Assembly (NCBI GenBank): GCA_025060015.1
Contig: JANXDB010000009.1
Coordinates: forward strand, 1 to 64,000
Reading direction: 5' to 3'
DNA from: Caldimicrobium sp.
GTDB lineage: Bacteria > Desulfobacterota > Thermodesulfobacteria > Thermodesulfobacteriales > Thermodesulfobacteriaceae
DNA: 64,000 bases
In this document: positions 51,123 to 59,931 of the stretch, one piece after another
How the letters are laid out: every line of letters starts with the position of its first letter
Position numbering within the stretch: position 1 is the first letter of the stretch
The notes under the pieces: generated by a model
What the model was told of the DNA's origin: nothing
What the model saw: the letters and a program-made list of their open reading frames with translations, nothing else
Database searches by the model: none
Translations under genes and position numbers: made by a program

Positions 51123-51890
51123 ATGGATCGATCATCCTTCATTAAAGCCTTAAAGAGGTTTATCCTAGTCTTTAAATCAAAGGGGCTCTACATATTACCA
51201 ATTTCCCTAATTCTGTATATACTGATCTTCTGGTATACCCCCCAGATTCTAAATTATCTTCAGCAAAAATTTCAACAAAAATTCGTCTTCTTTGGTATAA
51301 GTGAACCAATCTTAGCGGTCTTAAAATTTTCCTTCACCATCTTTTTGGTAATCATCTTTCCGCTGGTCTATTTAGGTCTTCTCTCTGTGGTAAATTTTCT
51401 AGTTCCCCTTAAGAGAGTCTTCCTAATTCTACTTTTTCTTTTGGGCATAGCTCTTTTCTATAGCGGTGTGATCTTCTCCTACTATATTACCTTACCCTAT
51501 GGGATTAAATTTCTCATCTCCTTTAAAACAGAAAGTTTGGAACCCTCCATATCTCTCCTGCACTTTGTAAATTTTTTTAGTTTTTTTATCTTGATCTTTG
51601 GTTTGATCTTTGAATTACCTTTGTTTTTGGCCCTTTTGGTTATACTCAGAATTCTAAATCCTTATAGGGTAACTCGCTACCGAAAGGAGATCTTCTTTTT
51701 CACCGTAGTTATATCTGCCGTCATAACCCCAACACCAGATGCCATAAACATGGCTCTTTTGGCAATCCCCCTTTATACTCTCCTTGAAGTGGGATTATTC
51801 TTGGGAAAATTTCTCCAGAGAGCTAATATTCTCTGGGTGGATATCCAGAGAGAGCCTCAGCGAGATAAGCTGCCTTCTCAGGAGGCATAG
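51123..51890 (+). CDS. tatC: Divergent TatC-like twin-arginine translocase subunit
   Basis: 255 residues with six predicted membrane helices. The C-terminal half fits TatC well: FGLIFELPLFLALLVIL, a cytoplasmic loop NPYRVTRYRKEIFFF, VVISAVITPTPDAINMALLAIP, and YTLLEVGLFLG. In the N-terminal half the usual HLxELRxR motif that holds a signal-recognition Glu is missing (it reads MDRSSFIKALKRFILVF), and the first cytoplasmic loop has VPLKRVF where a second recognition Glu is normally found. Possible roles: the sole TatC with altered recognition, or a paralogue. DsrO needs a Tat pathway. Its 3' end overlaps convergent motE by 68 bases. Confidence 0.78.
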   Translation: MDRSSFIKALKRFILVFKSKGLYILPISLILYILIFWYTPQILNYLQQKFQQKFVFFGISEPILAVLKFSFTIFLVIIFPLVYLGLLSVVNFLVPLKRVFLILLFLLGIALFYSGVIFSYYITLPYGIKFLISFKTESLEPSISLLHFVNFFSFFILIFGLIFELPLFLALLVILRILNPYRVTRYRKEIFFFTVVISAVITPTPDAINMALLAIPLYTLLEVGLFLGKFLQRANILWVDIQREPQRDKLPSQEA

Positions 51891-52350
51891 CACTTAAAAT
51901 ACTTGCAATTTGTTCACTTTTAAGCTGACTTAAGATCTTCACAGCCATTTCCCTATTCATGTTCATTAGCTGCTGCGCAGCCTTTGCAGGTCTCATCTCC
52001 GAATAGGCTTTAACTAAGAGTTTTGTCCGTTGATCCTGAATAGCAGAAATCTTTTTCAATTTTTCATCAACTTCATTTGATAGTTGCGTTAAAGCATTGA
52101 GTTGTTCTTCTATCTTTTTTTCCCAAAGCTTAAGCTCCCGCTCTCTACTCTCGATTTCCCTTAATTTTTGAAAATACTTTTCTCTCTCGACATAGAGAAA
52201 ATCAGAGATCTCAGGTGGACAGTTGAAGGTGGCATTGGCTTCTTTAGCGGAAAGACTAGGTAATTCCCTTGTAATAAAGAATAATCCCAGTATAAATTTG
52301 ATGATTAAAGCGAAAACAAGGAATTTGAAAAGAACTCTAATTTTGATCAA
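51823..52350 (-). CDS. MotE-family flagellar protein (MgtE_N-like)
   Basis: 175 residues. One N-terminal membrane helix (FKFLVFALIIKFILGLFFI), a coiled coil (about 50-115; EREKYFQKLREIESRERELK) and a C-terminal MgtE_N-like domain with MRPAKAAQQLMNMNREMAVKIL, then IASILSAMPPEKAAYLAEAL. MotE proteins chaperone the stator protein MotC in other bacteria, and genes of this kind commonly end the fliFGHIJ operon. Starts with TTG (GAAGGG upstream). Overlaps fliJ by 14 bases and the convergent tatC gene by 68. The stator genes are not in the window. Confidence 0.82.
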   Translation of the reverse strand: MIKIRVLFKFLVFALIIKFILGLFFITRELPSLSAKEANATFNCPPEISDFLYVEREKYFQKLREIESRERELKLWEKKIEEQLNALTQLSNEVDEKLKKISAIQDQRTKLLVKAYSEMRPAKAAQQLMNMNREMAVKILSQLKSEQIASILSAMPPEKAAYLAEALSGYPPREY

Positions 52351-52783
52351 GGTATCTGCCCTTCCTCAATAAGATAAGATCATCAAGTGTTCTTAACTCT
52401 ATCTTCAAATTATACTCTTTGTATGCGTTTAAGGATTTTTGATAAAGTCGCTCTATAAGTCTTTTTTCCAGGTGCTTTTTTAATAAATCATCAGTTAATT
52501 CTTGAAGAGCCCTCTCTTGTTTCTCTATCTTTTTATCACTAATTTCTAAAAATTCTGATAATACTTCAAAGTAAGAAAACCACCCTTTCAGCTCATCTCC
52601 GGTGAAGATCTGCTTTTCTTGTAGGTGGCTCTGACATTCTTTAAATTCCTCCTCTATTATTTCTCTTTCTTCCCTTAGTTTTTGTAAGTTTAAACTGGCA
52701 TTATGTGCCCTAACTCTCGCTTGCTCTTCCTGTAATTCCCTAAACCATTGAAGAAATTTGTAAATCTTTAATCTTTTTTTCAT
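52337..52783 (-). CDS. fliJ: Flagellar export protein FliJ
   Basis: 148 residues, wholly coiled-coil (heptads through EEQARVRAHNASLNLQKL and EKQERALQELTDDLLKKH), matching the length and helix-hairpin form of FliJ, the central stalk of the flagellar type III ATPase complex. The call rests on position directly after fliI and on composition, as FliJ is weakly conserved. Two bases after fliI; overlaps motE by 14. Confidence 0.85.
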   Translation of the reverse strand: MKKRLKIYKFLQWFRELQEEQARVRAHNASLNLQKLREEREIIEEEFKECQSHLQEKQIFTGDELKGWFSYFEVLSEFLEISDKKIEKQERALQELTDDLLKKHLEKRLIERLYQKSLNAYKEYNLKIELRTLDDLILLRKGRYLDQN

Positions 52784-52785
52784 AC

Positions 52786-54108
52786 CTAAACTACCATGAT
52801 CCCATGGAGTAACTCAAGGGACTTTTCAAAAGAACACTCCTCCTCAATTTCCTGTTTTAAAAAGGCTTTTAATTTAGGATACAGCGACAAAGCCCTGTCG
52901 ATATCTGGATTTGAGCCGCGAACATAGGCTCCAATATTAATTAGATCTTCTGCCTTTTTGTAGGTGGAGAGAATGTTGACGATTTCCTGATGTAATTTGA
53001 GGTGTTCTTTGCTCACCAAATCCTTCATTACCCTGGAGATACTAGCTAAAACATCTATGGGGGGATAGTGTCCTTCCTGAGCAAGTTCTCGAGATAGAAC
53101 TATATGGCCATCAACGATGCTTCTTACAGCATCAGCGATGGGATCATTGAAATCATCGCCCTCCACGAGAACAGTGTATATCCCGGTAATAGAGCCTGCA
53201 TTAATCTTGGGGCCTACTCTCTCCAAAAGTCTTGGTAGCTGAGCAAAAACCGAAGGAGTGTAGCCTCTTGCTGTAGGTGGCTCTCCGCTTGCTAATCCGA
53301 TTTCTCTTCCAGCCATACAAAATCTGGTCAACGAGTCCATGAGCAAAAGGACCCTTAATCCCTGATCTCTGAAATACTCTGCTAGGGTGGTAGCATAATG
53401 GGCAGCTCTCAAACGCATAGCAGGGCTCTCATCAGAAGTTGATACAACCACCACAGACCTCCTCAGACCTTCTATTCCAAGGTCCCTCTCAATGAACTCT
53501 CTGACCTCCCTTCCTCTCTCTCCTATGAGAGCTATGACATTAATGTCGGCTTTGGTGTAACGAGCTATCATACCTAAGAGGGTGCTTTTACCAACCCCTG
53601 AACCTGCCATGATCGCCACCCTCTGTCCTTCACCGATTGTCAAGAGGCTATTAATAGCCTTTATTCCCACATCCATAATTCGTTCTATTCGCGCTCTCTC
53701 AAAGGGTCTTAAAGGATCACCATGAATGGGGTAATAATCCTGAGGTTGAGGGCTTGGGCTTCCATCTAAGGATTCTCCGAGTGCGTTTATCACCCTACCA
53801 ACATAAATCAACCCCACGGGAGCTTGGACCCCACCCAGGGGATATACCTTTGCTCCAACCTCAAGACCTCTGACATCGCTCAAAGCAGTGAGAATTATCC
53901 TTCCATCTCTAAAGCCAACAACCTCTGCTAATGCCTCTACGTCTTTACCACGGATCTTACATATGTCACCAATTTTTAGTAATGGGCCTGAACTCTCCAA
54001 CAACATCCCCATAATCTTTGTAATATAACCATAAATTTCAAATGGTATTATATCTCTTATTTTTTTCTCAAAAGCTCTGGCTCCACCGAGAAATTCTTTA
54101 CACTTCAT
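52786..54108 (-). CDS. fliI: Flagellum-specific ATPase FliI
   Basis: 440 residues. F1-beta-like ATPase that powers flagellar protein export. Motifs: Walker A MAGSGVGKSTLLGMIA (about 168), GERGREVREFIERDLG, VVVVSTSDESPAMR, Walker B LLLMDSLTRFCMAGREIGL, GEPPTARGYTPSVFA and the arginine-finger region. N-terminal beta-barrel domain about 25-95. It is in the order fliF-G-H-I-J. About 19 bases separate it from fliH. The long N-terminus (MKCKEFLGGARAFEKK) has a normal ATG start. Confidence 0.96.
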   Translation of the reverse strand: MKCKEFLGGARAFEKKIRDIIPFEIYGYITKIMGMLLESSGPLLKIGDICKIRGKDVEALAEVVGFRDGRIILTALSDVRGLEVGAKVYPLGGVQAPVGLIYVGRVINALGESLDGSPSPQPQDYYPIHGDPLRPFERARIERIMDVGIKAINSLLTIGEGQRVAIMAGSGVGKSTLLGMIARYTKADINVIALIGERGREVREFIERDLGIEGLRRSVVVVSTSDESPAMRLRAAHYATTLAEYFRDQGLRVLLLMDSLTRFCMAGREIGLASGEPPTARGYTPSVFAQLPRLLERVGPKINAGSITGIYTVLVEGDDFNDPIADAVRSIVDGHIVLSRELAQEGHYPPIDVLASISRVMKDLVSKEHLKLHQEIVNILSTYKKAEDLINIGAYVRGSNPDIDRALSLYPKLKAFLKQEIEEECSFEKSLELLHGIMVV

Positions 54109-54127
54109 TCTATTATCAGTCTGTAAA

Positions 54128-54877
54128 TCATTCCGAAGATTTATTTAGTTTGCCACTAAGGGTTGTTAAAATCTTCTCCCATCGCTTTTCAAAGGTAGCA
54201 TCTATTACACCAAGCGTGGTCTCAATAAACAAACCACCCTTGGAAATAGACATATCTGATAGTATTTTAATCTTGTAGTTCTGTGGAAAGAACTCCAATT
54301 TGCTTTCAAGGAAATCTATATCCTCAGGATTTACCTTAATGAGGATCTCGGTACCCTCTGCAATGTAATTAAGTGCCTCTCTAATTATTCTAATTAACAA
54401 TTCCCGGTCTGTCTCAATTTCTTTAAAAACCAATTTTTTTGCTAGGTCTAAAGAGATTTTAAGTATATAGTCATCAAGGTCTAAAACTATCTTTCTGATC
54501 TCTTCATCTAACCTCTTTATGAAAGTCTCAATTTTTGTAATAGTCTGTTTTTTTTCAAATTCTAAATTAGCTTGTAGTTTCTTTCTCTCCTCCTCAAGAA
54601 ATCTCTCAGCTTCTTTTCTTCCCTCTTCAAAACCCCTCTTCATAGCTATTTCATATCCCTCTTCATATCCCACTTCGTATCCCTTTCTATAACCTTCCTC
54701 ATAACCAATTCTTATTTTCTCTTCCCAAATCTTTTCATGATCTGTTGAATCGGCCACTTCCTCATTTTCTTTAGTATGAGAAGTTATGAAAAGCTCAAAA
54801 CTCTCCTCTTCAGAGGAGAGTTCTGGTTTAAACACTGAATGATTAGAGAGGCTTTTTGATTTGATTAACTTAGACAA
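54128..54877 (-). CDS. fliH: Flagellar assembly protein FliH, with GYxxG repeats
   Basis: 249 residues. FliH regulates the FliI ATPase and docks it to the export gate. Residues about 57-80 form a repeat of glycines at every fourth position (IGYEEGYRKGYEVGYEEG, then FEEGRKEAERF), the GxxxG helix repeats known in FliH/YscL. The rest is a coiled coil and a C-terminal FliH domain (DRELLIRIIREALNY). The start TTG at 54877 lies behind GGAGGAGG, inside the end of fliG. Confidence 0.92.
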   Translation of the reverse strand: MSKLIKSKSLSNHSVFKPELSSEEESFELFITSHTKENEEVADSTDHEKIWEEKIRIGYEEGYRKGYEVGYEEGYEIAMKRGFEEGRKEAERFLEEERKKLQANLEFEKKQTITKIETFIKRLDEEIRKIVLDLDDYILKISLDLAKKLVFKEIETDRELLIRIIREALNYIAEGTEILIKVNPEDIDFLESKLEFFPQNYKIKILSDMSISKGGLFIETTLGVIDATFEKRWEKILTTLSGKLNKSSE

Positions 54878-55880
54878 ATTCCTCCTCCCCCCTTCCTAGG
54901 ACAATCTTACCTTCCTGTTCCAGTTTTTTTGCCACTCTAATGATATTCATCTGGGCCTTCTCAACCTCTGTTATTCTAACTGGACCCATCATTTCTAATT
55001 CCTCTTTCATGAGATCAGCCGCTCTCTTACTCATATTCCTAAAGAACTTTTCTTTTATTTCCTCTGATGCACCTTTTAATGCAAGTTTAAGGTCATCTGT
55101 AGAAATCTCTCTTAGTAAGGTCTGGATGGCAAAATCGTCCACCTTAATGAAATCCTCAAAGGTGAAGAGATATTTCCTTATCTCCTCTGCCAGGGCAGCA
55201 TTTTCGTCTTCAATTTCCGTCAAAAGCTCATCTTCAAGATCTCTTCCAGTGTGGGAAAGGATTTCTGCGGCCTTTTCAGCACCACCGATTTTCTTGCCAA
55301 GGGCACCTCCAACAGCCTTTAGCTCCTCCTCTAGTGCATCACTGATCTCCTTTACTATCTCAGGATCAACCTTGTCCAACATGGCAATCCTTAGGAGGAC
55401 TTCACCTCTAATCTTCTCATTTAGAAGTTGCAAAACCTGTCCGGAGAGCTCTGGCTCCAAGTGTACCAGAATGATGGCAATAGTCTGAGGGTGTTCATTT
55501 GCCAAGAAATTAGCGATAGTTTTTGGATCAAGCTTTTTTAACTTTTTAAAGGTCTCCGGACCAACTTCCTTTTTTATCTCCTCATAAAGAGCTTTGCCTT
55601 TTTCTCCATATGCCTCAATCAAACTCTTTCTGAGAAATTCGTCTGGAGATAAAGAGAGATTAGAGAGTAAATCCTTTGCTTCAATATTAGCCTCTTCCAA
55701 AACCTTTTTGGCAACCTCAGAGGGAATGTAATCTATCTTTGCCATCTCAATGCCAATACGTTTTATATCCTCTTCATCAAGATGTTTGTAGACCTGTGAC
55801 GTAAATTCTTCCCCCATCAACATCAGAAATACGGCTGCCTTTTGCGGGCCAGTAAGTTTCTCTGGATCTATCTTTGCCAT
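54870..55880 (-). CDS. fliG: Flagellar motor switch protein FliG
   Basis: 336 residues. Three armadillo-like domains: N-terminal domain that binds FliF (LTGPQKAAVFLMLMGEE), middle domain with EHPQTIAIILVHL (the EHPQR-type motif), and C-terminal domain with charged residues that face the stator, FEDFIKVDDFAIQTLL. FliG forms the rotor ring under the MS-ring. Starts in a one-base overlap with the fliF stop (TAATG). Confidence 0.95.
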   Translation of the reverse strand: MAKIDPEKLTGPQKAAVFLMLMGEEFTSQVYKHLDEEDIKRIGIEMAKIDYIPSEVAKKVLEEANIEAKDLLSNLSLSPDEFLRKSLIEAYGEKGKALYEEIKKEVGPETFKKLKKLDPKTIANFLANEHPQTIAIILVHLEPELSGQVLQLLNEKIRGEVLLRIAMLDKVDPEIVKEISDALEEELKAVGGALGKKIGGAEKAAEILSHTGRDLEDELLTEIEDENAALAEEIRKYLFTFEDFIKVDDFAIQTLLREISTDDLKLALKGASEEIKEKFFRNMSKRAADLMKEELEMMGPVRITEVEKAQMNIIRVAKKLEQEGKIVLGRGEEEFV

Positions 55881-57433
55881 TACTTTGCCTCAGCCAGTAC
55901 TCTTTTTCGCTCCTCTAATGTCTCTTCAAGGAGCCATTTCTTCACTAAGGCTGCTGCACGCTCTGGTTGGCTCCGAATGATTCCAATGGCAATTTCACGA
56001 GGAAGAATCTCTTCTTCTGCTTCTGGTGCTAAGATCCGCTCCTCAGGAACAGGTGGAGCCTCAGGTACACGGGCAGGTGCTGGTCTTAAAGCCTTTATAA
56101 TGGGCCTTATGACTAAAAAATAAAGAAGAACCAAAAGTATAACGATGGCCAATGGTTTGTAAAACTGGGCTAAATATTCCATAATACCAGGTTTTTTCTC
56201 CGGAGGTTCCACAAAGGGTTTGATTTCAATCTTGACTTCGTCACCCCTATCAGGATTATACCCCACCGCTCCTTTCACGAGATTCTCAATCCATTCTATT
56301 TTAGCAGTATCATTCTCGGCAAGAACCTTTTTATCCACTACCACTGCCACACTTAATTTTTTTAGGCTTCCTGGTGCTACTTCAAGATTTCTAACCTTTT
56401 TACTAACTTCATAATTTCTTACTATTCTCTTTTTACTATAGGTTTCACCGGGAGAAGTTGGGGATGTTCCTTCAAATTTTTGAGTCAAAGCCCCCTTTAC
56501 TCCTGGCACTCCTTCCTCTTGAGGGCCCCTACTCTGTCTGTTTTCGTCTTCTAAATCCTCAGAAACCACCGCTGATCCCTCTGGATCTACAGACTCTTCA
56601 ACAAGACTTTCTTTATCAAAAGAAAGCTCGACAGTAACCTGAGCCTGGGCCTTTCCATATCCCAAAGCAGTGGTTAGAATCTCCTCAACTTTGTTCTTTA
56701 AATTCTCTTCAACTCTCTTTTTGTATGCCAATTGAGTAACAGATAGTAATTCCTCTTGGGTTTCAGGGGTATAGAGATTTTTCCCTGTTGAAGCGTCAAC
56801 TACAGTGATGTTAGCCGGTTCAAGTTTAGGTACCGCTCCGCTTACCAGGTTTACTATACCTTTAACCTGAGCTGGTGTTAGTGAATGTCCAGGCTTTAAC
56901 TCTATGAGAACTGATGCTTTGGGAGGCTTTTCTTCCTCTATGAATAAACTCTCCTTTGGCATTGCCAAATGAACTCGAACGGACTTAACTCCCTTTATGC
57001 CTGCAATTGTTCTAGCAAGTTCCCCCTCTAGAGCTCGCTGATAATTGACCTTCTCCTGAAACTCCGTTAGACCAAGTTTTTCCTTGTCAAAAAGCTCAAA
57101 GCCAGGACCACCTGCTCCAATAAACCCCCTACTTGCTATCTCCATTCTTACCTCTGGAACCTTCTCTTCCAGCACGTAGATACTTCCATCCTTTTCAACA
57201 CGATAGGGTATCTTTTGCTCTCTTAAATATTGAACAACCTGCCCTGCAGCTGCCTCATCAAGCCCTCTGTATAAAAGCCCATAAGATGGCCTACCAATAA
57301 ACCACAAAAGAGTAGTTAATAAAATTGCTGTGCCTAATACACCACCTATTAGAATAGCCTTTTGTTTGGCACTCAATCCTTGCCAAAATTCTCTCAATTG
57401 AAGGGGTATTCTTCTGATGTCCATAGGTGCCAT
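55880..57433 (-). CDS. fliF: Flagellar M-ring protein FliF
   Basis: 517 residues. Two membrane segments (AILIGGVLGTAILLTTLLWF near 25-45 and PLAIVILLVLLYFLVIRPII near 440) flank the periplasmic ring-building motifs (YGLLYRGLDEAAAGQVVQYL; FELFDKEKLGLTEFQEKVNY, the YscJ/FliF region). The C-terminus (about 460-517) would bind FliG. It forms the MS-ring that starts basal body assembly. fliE lies 11 bases upstream. Confidence 0.96.
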   Translation of the reverse strand: MAPMDIRRIPLQLREFWQGLSAKQKAILIGGVLGTAILLTTLLWFIGRPSYGLLYRGLDEAAAGQVVQYLREQKIPYRVEKDGSIYVLEEKVPEVRMEIASRGFIGAGGPGFELFDKEKLGLTEFQEKVNYQRALEGELARTIAGIKGVKSVRVHLAMPKESLFIEEEKPPKASVLIELKPGHSLTPAQVKGIVNLVSGAVPKLEPANITVVDASTGKNLYTPETQEELLSVTQLAYKKRVEENLKNKVEEILTTALGYGKAQAQVTVELSFDKESLVEESVDPEGSAVVSEDLEDENRQSRGPQEEGVPGVKGALTQKFEGTSPTSPGETYSKKRIVRNYEVSKKVRNLEVAPGSLKKLSVAVVVDKKVLAENDTAKIEWIENLVKGAVGYNPDRGDEVKIEIKPFVEPPEKKPGIMEYLAQFYKPLAIVILLVLLYFLVIRPIIKALRPAPARVPEAPPVPEERILAPEAEEEILPREIAIGIIRSQPERAAALVKKWLLEETLEERKRVLAEAK

Positions 57434-57444
57434 GGCTCAATCCC

Positions 57445-57729
57445 TTAAATCTGCATTCTCATGATCTCCTGATAAGCCTCTAAAACCTTGTTTCTAATTC
57501 TCAAAAGAAGTTTCATACTATTATCAGCCTGGGAGATTCTCATAGCTACCTCTGCAGGGTCAATATCCTCCCCTTTAGCCAAAGATTCAATAGCCTCTAT
57601 GGCAGCTTTCTCCTTGGTATCAACTTCCTTTAACTTTTCCAGGAGGAGATCCTTAAAATCAACGGAATTTTTCTTTTCCATGGTTTGGTATGGATTGACA
57701 CTTTTTACGGTTGGGCCATTGATTTTCAT
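57445..57729 (-). CDS. fliE: Flagellar hook-basal body complex protein FliE
   Basis: 94 residues, helical. It ends in DPAEVAMRISQADNSMKLLL followed by RIRNKVLEAYQEIMRMQI, the conserved FliE C-terminus. FliE links the MS-ring to the rod. It lies between flgC and fliF, its usual place. GGAGGGAGAGG precedes the ATG. Confidence 0.94.
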   Translation of the reverse strand: MKINGPTVKSVNPYQTMEKKNSVDFKDLLLEKLKEVDTKEKAAIEAIESLAKGEDIDPAEVAMRISQADNSMKLLLRIRNKVLEAYQEIMRMQI

Positions 57730-57747
57730 TTTAACCTCTCCCTCCTT

Positions 57748-58161
57748 TTATTTTAAAAGCTCTAAAGTCCGTAGATACATGCCTTTTGTCGTGGAAAGCA
57801 CATTCAAGTTTGCTTCATAGGCCCTACCAGCCGATAATAGCTCGACCATCTCGGTGATCACATCCACATTAGGATACCTTACCACACCCCTCTCATCGGC
57901 ATCGGGATGACCAGGATCATAAACCTCCCGAAAGGGACTGGGATCATCCTGAATTTTCTCCACTTTGACCATCTTAAGCATTGGCTCCTTGTCAGAGAAA
58001 GGTAGAGCCTTGAAAATCACATTCTTAGCTCTGTACGGCCCTCCCTCAAGAGTTTTAGTTACTTGAGCATTGGCAATATTGGTTGCTGTGATGTTGAGTC
58101 TTATCCTCTGAGCAAGCAAGCCACTTCCAGCTATTTTACTTGCCTTCAAGATGTTCATCAC
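57748..58161 (-). CDS. flgC: Flagellar basal-body rod protein FlgC
   Basis: 137 residues. The start fits the Flg_bb_rod family (AQRIRLNITATNIANAQV) and the end carries YPNVDVITEMVELLSAGRAY and NLNVLSTTKGMYLRTLEL, the conserved C-terminal rod motif. FlgC builds the proximal rod with FlgB and FlgF. Starts in a TAATG-type overlap with flgB. Confidence 0.95.
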   Translation of the reverse strand: MMNILKASKIAGSGLLAQRIRLNITATNIANAQVTKTLEGGPYRAKNVIFKALPFSDKEPMLKMVKVEKIQDDPSPFREVYDPGHPDADERGVVRYPNVDVITEMVELLSAGRAYEANLNVLSTTKGMYLRTLELLK

Positions 58162-58553
58162 TATCTACCTCCCTCAGTGATTATCTCCTTCAGTCTTTCT
58201 AACTCCTTTGCCAGTGCTTGCAAAGTGGTCTCATAAAGTAGTTGATTCTCTGTCAAAGAAACCATCTCCTCCTCAAGACTCACATTGTTTGGTGTGCCTA
58301 AGGTTTCTGGTTGAATATAAAGCATATCCTCGATGGATCTTCCTCTTGTGGAAAAATGCTTTGGCTTTGTAACCTTGAGTGCTTTATCGTTTGATAGATA
58401 GGATTGCATTATCCTCTCGAATGGGAGATCTTTGCGTCTGTATCCAGGTGTATCAACATTAGCAATGTTTGATGAGATCAACTTATGTTTCTCTGTCCGC
58501 AATTTCAAGGAAAGTCTTACCGTGTCATAGAGCCTTTGAAGGTTACCCCACAT
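58161..58553 (-). CDS. flgB: Flagellar basal-body rod protein FlgB
   Basis: 130 residues. Rod motif KHKLISSNIANVDTPGYRRK near 22-41 and C-terminal NNVSLEEEMVSLTENQLLYE and TLQALAKELERLKEII. Proximal rod protein. It follows the sigma-54 regulator gene by 12 bases, with GGGAGG as ribosome binding site. Confidence 0.95.
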   Translation of the reverse strand: MWGNLQRLYDTVRLSLKLRTEKHKLISSNIANVDTPGYRRKDLPFERIMQSYLSNDKALKVTKPKHFSTRGRSIEDMLYIQPETLGTPNNVSLEEEMVSLTENQLLYETTLQALAKELERLKEIITEGGR

Positions 58554-58565
58554 CCTTTGACCTCC

Positions 58566-59930
58566 CTAAAGAAGACCCTGCTCCTCATATAGTTTTAACT
58601 TGTTCCTAAGGGTCCTAACAGTAATACCTAAGAGTTCAGCGGCTTTGCTCTTGTTACCCCTAGTAAGATCTAAAGCTTTCATGATAACCTCCCTTTCAAC
58701 TTCCTCTAACGGCTTGATATTTTCGTGAGATTCCTCCTGTTTATATTCAAGATTCATGCCAAAAAGGTTACCTTCAAATGAAAAAGACTTATGAAACTCT
58801 TTTCTCTCCTCACCAAGAGGTTGAATCAGATAATTAACATCTATCTCTCTTTCGGGGCATAATAATACAGCCCGTTCTATCATATTTTTGAGTTCTCTCA
58901 CATTACCTGGGAAAGGGTAGTTTAACAGAAAACGCCAGGCCCTCTCGGTGAAATCTGAATGAAATCTATGATATAGATGGGAAAATTTTTCCAAAAAATA
59001 CCTCGCCAAAAATTTGACATCTTCCTTTCGCTCTCTAAGTGGGGGAATTTTGACAGTTATGACATTAATCCGATAAAAAAGGTCTGATCTAAATCGGCCT
59101 TCTTCAACTTCTTTTTCAATGTCTCTGTTAGTTGCGGAGATTAACCTAAAGTCAACCTTGATAGGATAATAACCTCCCAAGCGATCCACCTCTCCCTCTT
59201 GAAGTACCCTCAAGATTTTACTCTGCAGGGGCGTAGCCATCTCAGTTATCTCATCTAAAAAGAGAGTCCCCTGGTGAGACAACTCAATCTTGCCCTTTTT
59301 TCTGTAAGTGGCTCCAGAAAAGGCTCCCTTTTCGTATCCAAAGAGTTCTGATTCAAGAAGATTTTCTGGCAAGGCTGCACAGTTGATCGCTATAAATGGG
59401 CCGCTGGCTCTGGGACTCTTAGAGTGGATATACTTTGCCAGGAGCTCCTTCCCTGTTCCAGATTCACCTATAAGAAGTATAGGAACTTTTGTTTTGGCAA
59501 CCTCTTCTAAAGCACTTAGTATCTTTATCAACTTTGGTTCACAGGTATAAAATAGCTCATCCTCTGAAGCAATTTTTCTCTCCTCTAGGGTTAAAATAAT
59601 ACTCTTCTCTATGAGTTCCAGAGAGGTGCTTAACAGCTTGACATCTCTTGCGCCCATCCTTATAAAGGCTATTGCCGTATCAAGAGGGATATTCTCAGCT
59701 AATACGATGACTGCAGGAGTGGCTCTCTTGATCAAGACCTCAAGTTCAGGATCATCATCAACCTTAGTACCTTGAAACTCATAAACCAATACTTGTACAT
59801 CATCAGGAATTCTATCCTTAGAGAATTCAGTTTTTCTCCAAAAGAAGATCTCAAAATCCCTCTCCCTCAGGGACTCGACTAATAACTTTATTTCTGTGGA
59901 ATTGCCCACTAATCCAATCTTTACTCGCAT
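58566..59930 (-). CDS. Sigma-54-dependent activator with degenerate receiver (FleQ/FlrC-like), flagellar regulator
   Basis: 454 residues. The N-terminal 120 residues have receiver-like topology but lack the acidic pair (IGLVGNST where DD is usual) and the phosphorylatable Asp (VLVYEFQG), as in FleQ, so phosphorylation control is unlikely. The AAA+ domain follows: Walker [40 protein letters not shown] (sigma-54 contact GAFSGA instead of GAFTGA), GTLFLDEI, and R-finger FYRINVITVKI. A Fis-type HTH (GNKSKAAELLGITVRTLRNK) ends it. The ATG at 59930 follows the TPR gene stop by one base. It heads flgB-motE, which it most likely activates. Confidence 0.9.
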   Translation of the reverse strand: MRVKIGLVGNSTEIKLLVESLRERDFEIFFWRKTEFSKDRIPDDVQVLVYEFQGTKVDDDPELEVLIKRATPAVIVLAENIPLDTAIAFIRMGARDVKLLSTSLELIEKSIILTLEERKIASEDELFYTCEPKLIKILSALEEVAKTKVPILLIGESGTGKELLAKYIHSKSPRASGPFIAINCAALPENLLESELFGYEKGAFSGATYRKKGKIELSHQGTLFLDEITEMATPLQSKILRVLQEGEVDRLGGYYPIKVDFRLISATNRDIEKEVEEGRFRSDLFYRINVITVKIPPLRERKEDVKFLARYFLEKFSHLYHRFHSDFTERAWRFLLNYPFPGNVRELKNMIERAVLLCPEREIDVNYLIQPLGEERKEFHKSFSFEGNLFGMNLEYKQEESHENIKPLEEVEREVIMKALDLTRGNKSKAAELLGITVRTLRNKLKLYEEQGLL

Positions 59931-59931
59931 C

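Noticed and set aside
54940-55488. A 182-residue open frame opposite fliG
   Set aside because: Serine-rich antisense of a helical, Glu/Leu-rich gene; no start signal, and FliG is unambiguous.
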